Part shown: one piece after another, positions 1 through 7,860 of the stretch
Layout of the letters: each line of letters starts with the position of its first letter
Numbering within the stretch: the stretch's first letter is position 1
Source of the DNA: Streptomyces tanashiensis
GTDB lineage: Bacteria; Actinomycetota; Actinomycetes; Streptomycetales; Streptomycetaceae
NCBI RefSeq assembly: GCF_014648895.1
Contig: NZ_BMRZ01000013.1
Location: 150,840 to 214,839, forward strand
Direction: 5' to 3'
Length of the DNA: 64,000 nt
The notes under the pieces: model-generated
Told to the model about the DNA's origin: nothing
What the model saw: only the letters and a program-made list of their open reading frames with translations
Database searches by the model: none
Program-made: the position numbers and the translations under genes

Positions 1-79
1 GTACCTGCGCCCCGGTGACGTGGTCGAGCTGGAGGTCGAGGGCCTCGGCCGGCAGCGCCAGGAGCTCAAAGGCGCCTGA
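1..79 (+). CDS. C-terminal end of a fumarylacetoacetate-hydrolase-like protein (partial)
   Basis: The reading frame open from the left edge (first whole codon at base 2) ends at TGA 77-79 and encodes 25 residues, including PGDVVELEVEGLG and RQRQ. A tail of the form L-x-PGD-V-E-x-EVEG-I/L-G is typical of the FAH (2-hydroxyhepta-2,4-diene-1,7-dioate isomerase/fumarylpyruvate hydrolase) fold, whose final strand carries it. The metal site and the rest of the protein lie outside the window, so the family call rests only on this short tail. Nothing can be said about substrate. Confidence 0.5.
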   Translation, partial: YLRPGDVVELEVEGLGRQRQELKGA

Positions 80-182
80 CAGCCGGGGGCGGCGGGCGCA
101 CGCCTGACCGCACGGGTGCGAAAGCGGCGGCGCTCCGCGTGGGGCGTCGCCATTTTCGTACCCTTTTTGCATATTGCCCGAT

Positions 183-1694
183 ATGGAACCTCTCTCGTAC
201 GAGCGTCGACGCGACCGGCGCCGCCTCGCCCTCATCGCCGCGTCCACGGTCGGGGCCACCGCCCTCGTCGGCGTGCTCGCCGTCACCGGCCACGCCGATC
301 CGCTGCCGGGCGGCCTCGGCCCCTGCAAGCCGGGCAACTGCCCCACGAAGTACCCCGACGACAACGGCAGCGGCGCCGTCACCTACCGGGACAACAACAT
401 CAACGTCTTCGTCGGCGGCGACTTCCTCGTCCGCGAGGCCGCGGCGGAGGCCGAGGGCAAGGTCGTCGTCCTCGGTGGCTTCGACCAGAACAAGAGGGCC
501 GGTGTCTCCGCCGTCTACAACGTCGGCGTCGCCGGCGTCGGCTCGCGCGTCCCGCCCGAGAACGGCACGGACTTCCTGACCGTCGGCAAGAACCTGACGG
601 TCGCGAGCGGGCAGCGCCTGCTCGCCGAGGAGGGGACGACCCACGGCGTCGTACGGTACGGGGGCGCCCTCTCCGGCACGGTGAGCCCGGCGCCGGTCCA
701 CGACACCGCGGCCGCCGACCCGTACCAGGCGCTCCGGGGGCAGCTCACCGACGCGAGCCGGTGCTACGCGTACGTGAACGGGGCCTCCCGCACCCCCACC
801 GGGACGGCCGTCGACAACGACTGGGAGACGCTCTTCACGGGTGACGGCACGTCGTCGCTCCAGGTCTTCAACGTCGCCTTCGACCTGGAGTCGGCGAGAG
901 GCGGCCAGCAGGGCATCCGCTTCGAGAGGATCCCGGCCGGCGCGACGGTCCTCGTCAACGTCCTCGGCGCCGACCGCACCGTCGACTCGTACATCAACCA
1001 GCTGCCGGACGGCCTGCGCGAGCGGGTCCTGTGGAACTTCCCCGACGCCGTGAAGGTGAAGTTCGAAGGCACGGCGCAGTTCGCCGGCAGCGTGCTCATC
1101 GGCAACCAGGCCAGCACGACGACGGTGACGATGCCCGGCATGAACGGCCGCTTCTTCACCACCGGCAACCTGACCCATGCCTCGGAGGCCGGCGGCGGCG
1201 GCGGTCAGGAGATCCACGCCTACCCGTTCAACGGCGACCTGCCGTCCTGCACGGACCCGACGCCCACGCCGACGGACCCGACGCCCACGCCGACGGACCC
1301 GACGCCGACACCGACCGATCCGACGCCCACGCCGACGGACCCGACCCCGACCCCGACGGACCCCACTCCCACGCCGACCGACCCGACCCCGACGCCGACC
1401 CGTCCGACCCCGACGCCCACCGACCACACGAGCGGCGGGTGGACGGACGGCGGTTCGACGGACGGTGGCGGGACGACCGGCGGCTGGACCGGCGGCGGAT
1501 CGTCCACCGGCGGTGACTCCGGCTACGGCGACAACGGCTACGGCGACTCCGGCGGCGACCACGGCCCGCACGGCGAGCTCTCCGAGACCGGAGCCGGCAC
1601 CGGGAAGATCGTCATGGGCGCCACCGGGGTCGCCCTCGCCGTCGGCGGTGGCGCGCTGGTGTTCGTCAGCCGTCGCCGGAGGCGGGCGGACTGA
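183..1694 (+). CDS. Secreted choice-of-anchor A protein with Pro-Thr repeat stalk and sortase-like anchor
   Basis: About 503 aa. N-terminal signal: basic YERRRDRRR then a hydrophobic stretch ending near GHADPLPGG. Residues ~60-350 form a choice-of-anchor A-type beta domain (DNNINVFVGGDF, VLVNVLGADRTVD, FAGSVLIGNQAS, MNGRFFTTGNLTH are its usual features). Then eight TPTPTDP heptads (~355-415), a Gly/Ser/Asp-rich stretch, LSETG, a hydrophobic segment and RRRRRAD. LSETG plus TM plus basic tail is a sortase sorting signal, so the product is inferred to be wall-anchored. An upstream in-frame TTG at 174 is possible; ATG 183 gives the cleaner signal peptide. No strong ribosome site is visible. A class F sortase lies 13 kb away. 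Function beyond surface display is unknown. Confidence 0.8.
   Translation: MEPLSYERRRDRRRLALIAASTVGATALVGVLAVTGHADPLPGGLGPCKPGNCPTKYPDDNGSGAVTYRDNNINVFVGGDFLVREAAAEAEGKVVVLGGFDQNKRAGVSAVYNVGVAGVGSRVPPENGTDFLTVGKNLTVASGQRLLAEEGTTHGVVRYGGALSGTVSPAPVHDTAAADPYQALRGQLTDASRCYAYVNGASRTPTGTAVDNDWETLFTGDGTSSLQVFNVAFDLESARGGQQGIRFERIPAGATVLVNVLGADRTVDSYINQLPDGLRERVLWNFPDAVKVKFEGTAQFAGSVLIGNQASTTTVTMPGMNGRFFTTGNLTHASEAGGGGGQEIHAYPFNGDLPSCTDPTPTPTDPTPTPTDPTPTPTDPTPTPTDPTPTPTDPTPTPTDPTPTPTRPTPTPTDHTSGGWTDGGSTDGGGTTGGWTGGGSSTGGDSGYGDNGYGDSGGDHGPHGELSETGAGTGKIVMGATGVALAVGGGALVFVSRRRRRAD
1252..1424 (+). repeat. 21-bp tandem coding repeat (TPTPTDP heptads)
   Basis: About eight near-identical 21-bp units encode the Thr-Pro-Asp stalk of the surface protein. 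Third-position changes between units suggest an old expansion kept for its protein sequence, not a recent DNA slippage. Such linkers hold a domain away from the wall. Confidence 0.85.
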
Positions 1695-1701
1695 GCGGTC
1701 G

Positions 1702-2790
1702 TCACAGGGTGACCACACGGCCCTCGCGGGCCGAGAGCCGTGCCGCCTCCAGGACGTCCAGGGCGGCGGCCGCCTCGTGCGCGGTGACCGGGTTCTCACC
1801 GGTGCCGCGCACCGCGGCGGCGACGGCCGCGTAGTACGCCGGGTAGTCGCCGGGCAGCGACTCCACCGGGGTGCCGCCGCCCGTCAGCGGTGACTCCCCG
1901 GCGCCGATCCGGCCCCACATCTCCTCCGGCTCGGTGCCCCAGACGGCGCCGGGCCCGGGCCGCAGCCCCTCGCGGAGGGTGGCCTCCTGGGGGTCGAGCC
2001 CGTACTTCACGAAGCCCGCGTGCTGCCCGAGCACCCGGAAGCGGGGGCCGAGCTGGGCGGTGGTCGCGCTCACGTACAGATGGGAGCGGACCCCGTTCGC
2101 GTGGGTGAGCGCGAGGAAGGTGTCGTCGTCGGCCTCGGCGCCCGGCCGGCGCACGTCCGACTCGGCGTACACCGAGACCACCGGGCCGAAGAGCACGAGG
2201 GCCTGGTCGACGACGTGGCTGCCGAGGTCGTAGAGCAGGCCGCCGATCTCCTCGGGCGCGCCGGACTCCCGCCAGCCGCCCTTGGGGTGCGGGCGCCACC
2301 GCTCGAAGCGGGACTCGAAGCGCTGGACCTCGCCGAGCGCGTCCTCGTCGAGGAGCCGCCGCAGCGTGCGGAAGTCGCTGTCCCAGCGGCGGTTCTGGAA
2401 GACCGACAGGAGCAGGCCGCGTTCCTCGGCCAGGGCGGCGAGCGCGCGGGCCTCGGCGGCGGTCCCGGCGAGCGGCTTGTCGACGACGACCGGGAGACCG
2501 GCCTCCAGGGCGGCCGTGGCGACGGCGACGTGCGTCTTGTTGGGGGAGGCGACGACGATCAGGTCCAGCTCCTCGGCCCCCCGCTGCCACAGCTCCTCGG
2601 GGCGGGCGACGACCCGGACGCCGGGGTGCGCGGCCCGGGCCTCGGCGGCCCGCTCGGGATTGCCGGTGGTGACGGCGGAGAGGACGAGGTCCTCGGAGGC
2701 GGCGATCAGCGGGGCGTGGAAGACGGAGCCCGCGAGGCCGTAGCCGACGAGTCCGACGCGGAGCGGGGTGCGGGGGCCGGTGCCAGTCAT
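1702..2790 (-). CDS. Gfo/Idh/MocA family NAD(P)-dependent oxidoreductase
   Basis: 362 aa starting MTGTGPRTPLRVGLVGYG. Rossmann motif GLVGYGLAGSVFH (residues ~13-25), then VVASPNKTHV and the family EKP-type signature here as VDKPLAGT, whose Lys is the usual catalytic residue. C-terminal domain has GGLLYDLGSHVVDQAL, the substrate-side signature of the family. The enzyme oxidises or reduces a sugar, inositol or related polyol; the substrate cannot be told from sequence. It is divergent from a ROK regulator with a palindromic operator between them, so it is probably repressed by that regulator and induced by a sugar ligand. ATG 2790 lies next to the operator; longer upstream frames run through the regulator gene and are rejected. 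Confidence 0.9.
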   Translation of the reverse strand: MTGTGPRTPLRVGLVGYGLAGSVFHAPLIAASEDLVLSAVTTGNPERAAEARAAHPGVRVVARPEELWQRGAEELDLIVVASPNKTHVAVATAALEAGLPVVVDKPLAGTAAEARALAALAEERGLLLSVFQNRRWDSDFRTLRRLLDEDALGEVQRFESRFERWRPHPKGGWRESGAPEEIGGLLYDLGSHVVDQALVLFGPVVSVYAESDVRRPGAEADDDTFLALTHANGVRSHLYVSATTAQLGPRFRVLGQHAGFVKYGLDPQEATLREGLRPGPGAVWGTEPEEMWGRIGAGESPLTGGGTPVESLPGDYPAYYAAVAAAVRGTGENPVTAHEAAAALDVLEAARLSAREGRVVTL

Positions 2791-2797
2791 GGATCCA

Positions 2798-2820
2798 CTT
2801 AAGCAACGCTGTTGCCAAAG
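2798..2820. promoter_or_regulatory. Palindromic operator between oxidoreductase and ROK regulator
   Basis: Inverted repeat CTTAAGCAAC - GCT - GTTGCCAAAG. The GCAAC/GTTGC core is perfect and the outer CTT/AAG also pairs. It lies 8 bp from the oxidoreductase start and 40 bp from the regulator start, a place where a bound protein would block both promoters. Size and symmetry fit ROK-family operators. Assignment to the adjacent regulator is inference. Confidence 0.7.
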
Positions 2821-2860
2821 TGCAAGCGACGGCGACAATGGGGGAGTGAGGAATGACCTG

Positions 2861-3961
2861 GTGGGAGTGAACGTGCCGGCCCTGCGCAGCCACAACGCGG
2901 CGCTCGTGCTCGATCTGCTGCGCACGGCGGGGGAGAGCGGGATCAGCCGCCTGGAGCTGGCCGAGCGGACCGGGCTCACCCCGCAGGCCGTCAGCAAGAT
3001 CACCGCGCGGCTCCGGGCGGAGGGCCTCGCCGCGGAGGCCGGCCACCGCGCCTCGACCGGCGGCAAGCCCCGCACGGTCCTGCGCCTGGAGCCCTCCGCC
3101 GCGTACGCCGTCGGCGTCCACCTCGACCGCGACGAACTCACGGCCCTCCTGACCGACCTCGCGGGCACGGTCCTGGAGGTGCGCCGCCGCCCCGTGGACC
3201 TGGGTGCGGGTGCCGGGCCGGTCCTGGACGCGGTGACGGAGGAGGTACGCGCGCTGCTGGGCACGGCCCCGACGGGCGGGAGCGACGCGGTGGCCCCGGG
3301 CCGGAGCCGTACGGTTCCGGCCGGCGGCCGTGTGCTCGGGGTCGGGGTCGCCATGCCCGGGCCGCTGGACCACCGGGCCGGGGTGCCGGGCCGGGTGACG
3401 GGCTTCCCCGAGTGGGCCGGTCACCCCGTACGGGACGAGCTGGCCGCGCGCCTCGGCCTGCCCGTCGTCCTCGACAAGGACACCAACGCCGCCGCCCTCG
3501 GACTCGCCCTGCGCCCCGCCGCCCCCGGCTCCTTCGCCTACGTCCACCTCGGTACGGGGCTCGGCGCCGGCCTCGTCCTCGGCGGCGCGCCGCTGCGCGG
3601 GGACAGGACCGGGGCGGGCGAGCTCGGCCACCAGACCGTGCGGCTCGACGGGGAGCCGTGCGGCTGCGGCGGGCGCGGCTGCCTGGAGGCCCTGTGCCTG
3701 GCGGCCGTCGCGCGCGGCGAACTCGGCGAGGCCGCGCGGATCCTGGGCACGGGCGCGGCCAACCTCGTCCGGCTCCTCGACATCGACCAGGTCCTCCTGG
3801 GCGGTCGGGTGGTGCTCGCCGCGCCGGAGGTCTTCGCGGAGGGGGTCCGGGAGGTGCTGACCGGCCTCGGTCTGACGGCCCCGGTGGGCCTCGCGACCGG
3901 GCGGGACGGGGTGGCGGAGGGCGCGGCGTGGCTGACGCTGGCGCCGGTCTTCGGGAAGTGA
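2861..3961 (+). CDS. ROK family transcriptional regulator (sugar-responsive)
   Basis: About 366 aa. Residues ~10-65 form a winged HTH (SRLELAERTGLTPQAVSKITARLRAEGL). The rest is the ROK sugar-kinase-like fold, with GVAMPGPLD, LDKDTNAAALG, GTGLGAGLVLGG and the zinc-binding cysteine cluster CGCGGRGCLEAL. GTG 2861 is chosen because GAGGA at 2848-2852 sits 8 nt upstream; GTG 2846 (adding VRNDL) has no properly spaced site. The divergent oxidoreductase and the palindrome between them point to local and self-regulation by a sugar or sugar phosphate. The last codons (APVFGK) are the first copy of a tandem repeat that continues past the stop. Confidence 0.88.
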   Translation: MGVNVPALRSHNAALVLDLLRTAGESGISRLELAERTGLTPQAVSKITARLRAEGLAAEAGHRASTGGKPRTVLRLEPSAAYAVGVHLDRDELTALLTDLAGTVLEVRRRPVDLGAGAGPVLDAVTEEVRALLGTAPTGGSDAVAPGRSRTVPAGGRVLGVGVAMPGPLDHRAGVPGRVTGFPEWAGHPVRDELAARLGLPVVLDKDTNAAALGLALRPAAPGSFAYVHLGTGLGAGLVLGGAPLRGDRTGAGELGHQTVRLDGEPCGCGGRGCLEALCLAAVARGELGEAARILGTGAANLVRLLDIDQVLLGGRVVLAAPEVFAEGVREVLTGLGLTAPVGLATGRDGVAEGAAWLTLAPVFGK

Positions 3962-4112
3962 GCAGGCGCCCCGGTCTTCGGGAAGTGAGCAGGCGCCCCG
4001 GTCCCGGGAAGGTGAGCAGGCGCCCCGGTCCTCGGGAAGCAGGCGCCCCGGTCCTCGGGAAGCGGGCGCCCCGGTCCTCCGGACGTGACCGCCCCGGTCC
4101 TCCGGACGTGAC
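3941..4112 (+). repeat. Seven-copy GC-rich tandem repeat (27-bp then 23-bp units)
   Basis: Units begin CGCCCCGGTC and start at 3941 (inside the ROK gene), 3967, 3994, 4021, 4044, 4067 and 4090. The first three are about 27 bp (ending TGAGCAGG), the last four 23 bp (ending AAGCAGG, AAGCGGG or ACGTGAC). The array fills most of the 299-bp gap before the next gene. Unit one encodes the last residues and stop of the ROK regulator, so the array seems to have grown from the gene end. No long-armed palindrome suggests a transcription role. Confidence 0.9.
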
Positions 4113-4260
4113 CGCAGTAATTCCGATCATCGGAAAGTAGGCCGATCGGGCGGATCCTTCGGTCCCGACGGTGGTCTCCCCGGTGTCGCTGCCCCGCCCA
4201 CCCCCTCCCGCGTGGCAGCGTCACCGCCGTCCCCATGACCTCAGCGAAGGCAGCCGTCCC

Positions 4261-5112
4261 ATGGCACCCGCCCCCCTGCGTCCGAGCGGCGTCCGCGCCG
4301 CGACCGTGGCCGCCGCAGCGGCGGCCACGGTCGCGATCGCCGGCCCGTCGTCCGCCGTCCCCGCCCCCGACCCGCCCGCCCCCAGCTGCGGCACCCCGGC
4401 CGACGGCGGCTTCCCGCTGGACACCCGGATCCACGGCGGTCCGGCCGACTATCCGGCGGGCGGCCCGTTCCAGGCCTGGAAGCTCGACCTCACCAACGCC
4501 ACCGACGCCTCCTGCTCGGGCGTCCATCCGGTGCTCGTCCTCACCGACCGGGACCGGGCCCTGCGTCCGGAGCAGATCCGGTTCGAGTTCTACGACGCCG
4601 GCTCCTCACGCTGGCGCCCGGTGGCCTTCGAGGCGACCGAGGAGGCCGAGAACGTCGGCGCGTTCACCGGCTTCGGCGGCTTCGCGGTGCCCGCGGGCCG
4701 GACCCTCACCGTCCCCGTACGCCTCACGTTCGAGGCGGAGACGGCGCCGGACGAGGTCGTCGTCAACGCGGCGGTCGTGCAGCGCCGGGGTGAGGACGGG
4801 GACTGGATCGGAGAGTCCGGCGACTACCGCCTGACCGTGCGCCCCGCCGAGTCCGCCGCACCCACCGCACCTGACACATCCGGCCCGCCCGACCCCTCGG
4901 CGCCACCCGCCGAGGCGGCCCGCCCGCCGGCCCCGGCCGTGTCCGGCACGGCGCCCGCCCAGGACCCCGCCGACGTCGCTCAGGGGCCCGAACTGGCCAG
5001 CACGGGACGGGAGTCCGAGGGGTACGCGAGGGTCCTCGTCCCGCTCGCCGCCGGCCTGGTCCTGCTCGGCGCCGTCCTCGTCCGGACCGTCCGGCGCGCC
5101 CGGCACCGCTGA
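4261..5112 (+). CDS. Secreted protein with C-terminal LASTG sorting signal
   Basis: 283 aa. N-terminal Ala-rich signal peptide (VRAATVAAAAAATVAIAGPSS, cut near AVPA). The body (~residues 40-200) looks like a beta-sandwich (FQAWKLDLTNATDASC, VRLTFEAETAPDEVVVNAAVVQRR) with two cysteines likely disulphide-paired. A Pro/Ala linker follows, then LASTG, a hydrophobic stretch and RRARHR. This matches sortase substrates of Streptomyces. ATG 4261 is preferred to the in-frame start at 4171, which would put 30 Pro/Arg-rich residues ahead of the signal peptide. Ligand and function are unknown; it may be handled by a housekeeping class E or the nearby class F sortase. Confidence 0.8.
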   Translation: MAPAPLRPSGVRAATVAAAAAATVAIAGPSSAVPAPDPPAPSCGTPADGGFPLDTRIHGGPADYPAGGPFQAWKLDLTNATDASCSGVHPVLVLTDRDRALRPEQIRFEFYDAGSSRWRPVAFEATEEAENVGAFTGFGGFAVPAGRTLTVPVRLTFEAETAPDEVVVNAAVVQRRGEDGDWIGESGDYRLTVRPAESAAPTAPDTSGPPDPSAPPAEAARPPAPAVSGTAPAQDPADVAQGPELASTGRESEGYARVLVPLAAGLVLLGAVLVRTVRRARHR

Positions 5113-5162
5113 GCCATGCGCCGTACACCTTCCCGTTCATCCCCGTCTGCGACCATCCCCGG

Positions 5163-5921
5163 ATGAACTACCAGACCAGCCCCGGCGCCCCCGTCCGCTC
5201 CGGCATCCCCGAGCACGGCCGCGTCCCCAAGTACTACGCCGTCAAGGCGAAGATCGCCCTGATGGTCGACGAGTTGGGGGAGGGCGGGCTGCTGCCCACC
5301 GAGCGCGATCTCGCCGTCCGGTACGAGGTGTCCCGCGAGACCGTCCGGCAGGCGCTGCGCGAACTCCTCCTGGAGGGGCGGCTGCGCCGCCAGGGCCGGG
5401 GCACCGTCGTCGCCGGCCCCAAGCTGGAGCAGCCCCTCTCGCTCGCCAGCTACACGGAGGGCGTGCGCCTGCAGGGCCGCCGCCCCGGCCGCAGCCTGAT
5501 CTCGCTCGACCGCTTCCCCTGCCCGGAGGCGCTGGCGCCCGAGGTCGGCGCCGAACGCGGCGAGCCCGTCTGGCACATGGAGCGCGTGCTGCTCGCCGAC
5601 GACGAGCGGGTCGGTCTGGAGAGCACGTACGTCTCCGAGGCCCGCGCCCCGCGCCTGGACACCGAGTTCGACCCGGACTCCTCCTTCTACGCCTACCTCC
5701 ACGACCGGCTCGGCATCTCGTTCGGCGACGCCGACGAGCGCATCGAGACCGTCCTCGCGACCCCCCGCGAGGCCCTGCTCATCGGCACGCCGCCGGCGCT
5801 GCCGATGCTGCTGCTCCACCGCGTCTCGCGGGACACCTCGGGGCGGCCCCTGGAGCGGGTCCGCACGCTCTACCGGGGCGACCGGTTCAGCTTCACCACG
5901 CATCTGGGGCAGCGGGGCTGA
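5163..5921 (+). CDS. GntR (HutC/PhnF-type) regulator with UTRA domain
   Basis: 252 aa. Winged HTH at ~20-85 (PTERDLAVRYEVSRETVRQALRELLLEGRLRRQGRGTVV is its core, read in two parts) and a UTRA ligand-binding domain at ~95-250 (LISLDRFPCPEAL, ERVLLADDERVGLESTYV, LHRVSRDTSGRPLERV). It lies 134 bp upstream of, and in line with, a phosphonatase-type operon, so the most likely role is ligand-responsive repressor of that operon, as PhnF and PhnR regulators are elsewhere. A candidate operator is the 29-nt element repeated at 5953 and 11719. The ligand (aminophosphonate or phosphonate) is inferred from context only. Confidence 0.85.
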   Translation: MNYQTSPGAPVRSGIPEHGRVPKYYAVKAKIALMVDELGEGGLLPTERDLAVRYEVSRETVRQALRELLLEGRLRRQGRGTVVAGPKLEQPLSLASYTEGVRLQGRRPGRSLISLDRFPCPEALAPEVGAERGEPVWHMERVLLADDERVGLESTYVSEARAPRLDTEFDPDSSFYAYLHDRLGISFGDADERIETVLATPREALLIGTPPALPMLLLHRVSRDTSGRPLERVRTLYRGDRFSFTTHLGQRG

Positions 5922-5952
5922 GCGCCCGGCGCCGCGCCGACCTCCCCGTTTG

Positions 5953-5981
5953 ATCGCGGAACGGTAACGGGTCTGGTCCAA
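5953..5981 (+). promoter_or_regulatory. Shared 29-nt promoter element, copy A
   Basis: ATCGCGGAA-N3-TAACGGGT-N2-GG-N-CCAA, matching copy B at 11719-11747 in 24 of 29 positions. It ends 74 bp before the FAD oxidase start. It is either the operator of the GntR regulator just upstream or a promoter/activator site used by both transcription units. Confidence 0.65.
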
Positions 5982-6055
5982 GCTTGTCGGTCCGTTCACC
6001 GTCCCGTCGTCCGCCGGATCCGTCCGGTCCACCCACCCCCGCGACCGTCGACGTC

Positions 6056-7177
6056 ATGAAGGTGATCGTCGTAGGAGCCGGCGTGGTGGGAACCATGCAC
6101 GCCTGGCACGCAGTGGAACGCGGCCACGAGGTCGTACACATCGAGCGCGAGGCCGAGGCGCGCGGAGCTTCCCTCCGCAACTTCGGCCAGATCTGGGTGA
6201 GCGGACGGGCGGGCGGGGAGGAGCTCGACACCGCCCTGCGCGCCCGCGAACTCTGGGAGGGCATCGGCGCCCGCGTCCCCGGCCTCGGCTTCCGGGCCAT
6301 CGGCTCCCTCACCCCCGTACGGAACGAGCTGGAACTCGCCGTCGCCGAGGCGGCCCTGGCCCGCCCCGACGCCGCCGCCCGCGGCTACAAGCTGCTGACG
6401 GCCGGCGAGGCCCGCGCGGTCAACCCCGCCCTGAGGGGGGCGTTCGAGGCGGCCCTCTGGTGCGAGCGGGACGCGGCCGTCGAACCGCGCCTCGCCCAGC
6501 TCGCCCTCCGCGAGGCCCTCCTCGCCACCGGGAAGTACACGTTCCTGCCGAACCGCGAGGTGCGGGACGTCGTCGGAGAGAACGCGGTCCGCGACGACCG
6601 CGGCGAGACCCACACCGGCGACGCCGTCGTCCTGTGCACCGGCGCCTGGCTCTCCGGCCTCGTCCGCGAGGTCGCCGGCGAGATACCGGTCCGCCGGGTC
6701 CGGCTCCAGATGATGCAGACCGCACCCCTCGGCGAGCCCCTCACCACCTCCGTCGCCGACGCCGACTCCTTCCGCTACTACCCGGCGTACGCGTCCCCCG
6801 CCCTGGACGCCCTCAACGCCGGCCAGGCGCAGGACCCCACCGCCGCCGCCCACAAGATGCAGCTGCTCATGGTGCAGCGGCTCGACGGCGGACTGACCAT
6901 CGGCGACACCCACGAGTACGAGCACCCCTTCGCCTTCGACACCCTCGAAGACCCCTACGAGCACCTCACCCGCGTCGTCGAGTCCTTCCTCGGCCGCCCG
7001 CTGCCGAAGATCCGGCGCCGCTGGGCCGGGGTGTACGCGCAGTGCGTCGACACCAGCCGGGTCGTGCACCGCCAGCGGGTGCGCGCCGGCGTCTGGCTGG
7101 TGACCGGACCCGGCGGCCGGGGCATGACCTGCTCGCCCGCCATCGCCGAGACGACCGCGAACGAACTGGGCTGGTGA
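6056..7177 (+). CDS. FAD-dependent oxidoreductase of the phosphonatase-linked (TIGR03364-like) type
   Basis: 373 aa. N-terminal FAD-binding motif VIVVGAGVVGTMHAWHA, acid-terminated second strand VVHIERE, and a DAO-type substrate domain; C-terminal GPGGRGMTCSPAIAE closes the FAD site. The family of amine oxidases beside phosphonatase-like hydrolases is proposed to deaminate an aminophosphonate oxidatively to the phosphono-aldehyde. That fits here: the next gene, overlapping by 4 nt (GTGA), is such a hydrolase, and no phnW transaminase is seen. ATG 6056 is used; the upstream in-frame GTG region would start inside the promoter. Substrate (2-aminoethylphosphonate, its N-methyl or 1-hydroxy form) is not decided by sequence. 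Confidence 0.85.
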   Translation: MKVIVVGAGVVGTMHAWHAVERGHEVVHIEREAEARGASLRNFGQIWVSGRAGGEELDTALRARELWEGIGARVPGLGFRAIGSLTPVRNELELAVAEAALARPDAAARGYKLLTAGEARAVNPALRGAFEAALWCERDAAVEPRLAQLALREALLATGKYTFLPNREVRDVVGENAVRDDRGETHTGDAVVLCTGAWLSGLVREVAGEIPVRRVRLQMMQTAPLGEPLTTSVADADSFRYYPAYASPALDALNAGQAQDPTAAAHKMQLLMVQRLDGGLTIGDTHEYEHPFAFDTLEDPYEHLTRVVESFLGRPLPKIRRRWAGVYAQCVDTSRVVHRQRVRAGVWLVTGPGGRGMTCSPAIAETTANELGW

Positions 7178-7860
7178 ACACCGTGAAGAAGCAGAACCTC
7201 GTCGTCCTGGACATGGCAGGCACCACCGTCGCCGACGGCGGCCTCGTCGAGCAGGCCTTCACCGCCGCCGCCCAACGCCTCGGCGAAGACCCGGCCGCGA
7301 TGATCGACTACGTCCGCGCCACCATGGGCGAGTCCAAGATCTCCGTCTTCCGCCACCTCTTCGGCGGCGACGAGACCCGCGCCCAGGAGGCCAACCTCGC
7401 CTTCGAGGCCGCCTACGGAGAGCTGGTCGCCGACGGTCTCATCGCCCCCGTCCCCGGCGCGGCCGAGGCCATCGCGGCCCTCCGCGACCAGGGCCGGACC
7501 GTCGTCCTCACCACCGGCTTCGCCCGCGTCACCCAGGACGCCATCCTCGACGCCCTCGGCTGGCGTGACCTCGTCGAGCTGACGCTCTGCCCGGCGGACG
7601 CGGGCGGCCGGGGACGCCCGTACCCGGACATGGTCCTCGCCGCCCTCCTCCGTACCGGAGCCGTCGACGACGTCCGCCGGCTGGTCGTCGCGGGCGACAC
7701 CTCGTACGACATGCTCAGCGGCGTCCGCGCGGGCGCCGGGATCGTCGCGGGCGTCCTGACGGGCGCGCACGACGAGGCCGCCCTCAAGGAGCACGGCGCC
7801 ACACACGTCCTCGCCTCGGTCGCCGAACTGCCCGGCCTGATACGGGAGTACGAGGCATGA
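7174..7860 (+). CDS. Phosphonatase-like HAD hydrolase (TIGR03351-like)
   Basis: 228 aa. Nucleophile motif LDMAGTT (Asp13), the DxAGT form that separates phosphonatases from ordinary HAD phosphatases. Cap-domain MGESK gives Lys55, at the place where PhnX forms a Schiff base with phosphonoacetaldehyde. VVAGDTSYDMLSG supplies the late acidic motif. Both hallmarks are present, so C-P cleavage of a 2-oxoethylphosphonate is a strong inference. GTG 7174 overlaps the TGA of the oxidase; the stop overlaps the ATG of the ABC ATPase (ATGA). It is therefore the middle of a translationally coupled operon. Likely products are phosphate and an aldehyde. Canonical phnX usually sits with phnW, which is missing here. 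Confidence 0.87.
   Translation: MNTVKKQNLVVLDMAGTTVADGGLVEQAFTAAAQRLGEDPAAMIDYVRATMGESKISVFRHLFGGDETRAQEANLAFEAAYGELVADGLIAPVPGAAEAIAALRDQGRTVVLTTGFARVTQDAILDALGWRDLVELTLCPADAGGRGRPYPDMVLAALLRTGAVDDVRRLVVAGDTSYDMLSGVRAGAGIVAGVLTGAHDEAALKEHGATHVLASVAELPGLIREYEA

Noticed and set aside
1252..1424. Regular repeats as a possible CRISPR array
   Set aside because: Units are contiguous 21-bp coding heptads with no spacers; the 3941 array is likewise contiguous. No cas genes.
66..1799. 577-codon minus-strand frame opposite the choice-of-anchor protein
   Set aside because: Repeats of GRR/VRR mirror the TPTPTD repeat; no start site or motif supports it, whereas the plus strand has a signal peptide, domain and anchor.
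5970..5983. GGTCTGGTCCAAGC at 5970 as a DasR site
   Set aside because: The right half lacks AGACC symmetry; it is part of the 29-nt element instead.
5994..6000. GTTCACC near 5994 and 11687 as PHO-box (PhoP) sites
   Set aside because: Only single 7-mers; the second direct-repeat unit expected 11 bp away is absent in both, so phosphate control is not claimed.
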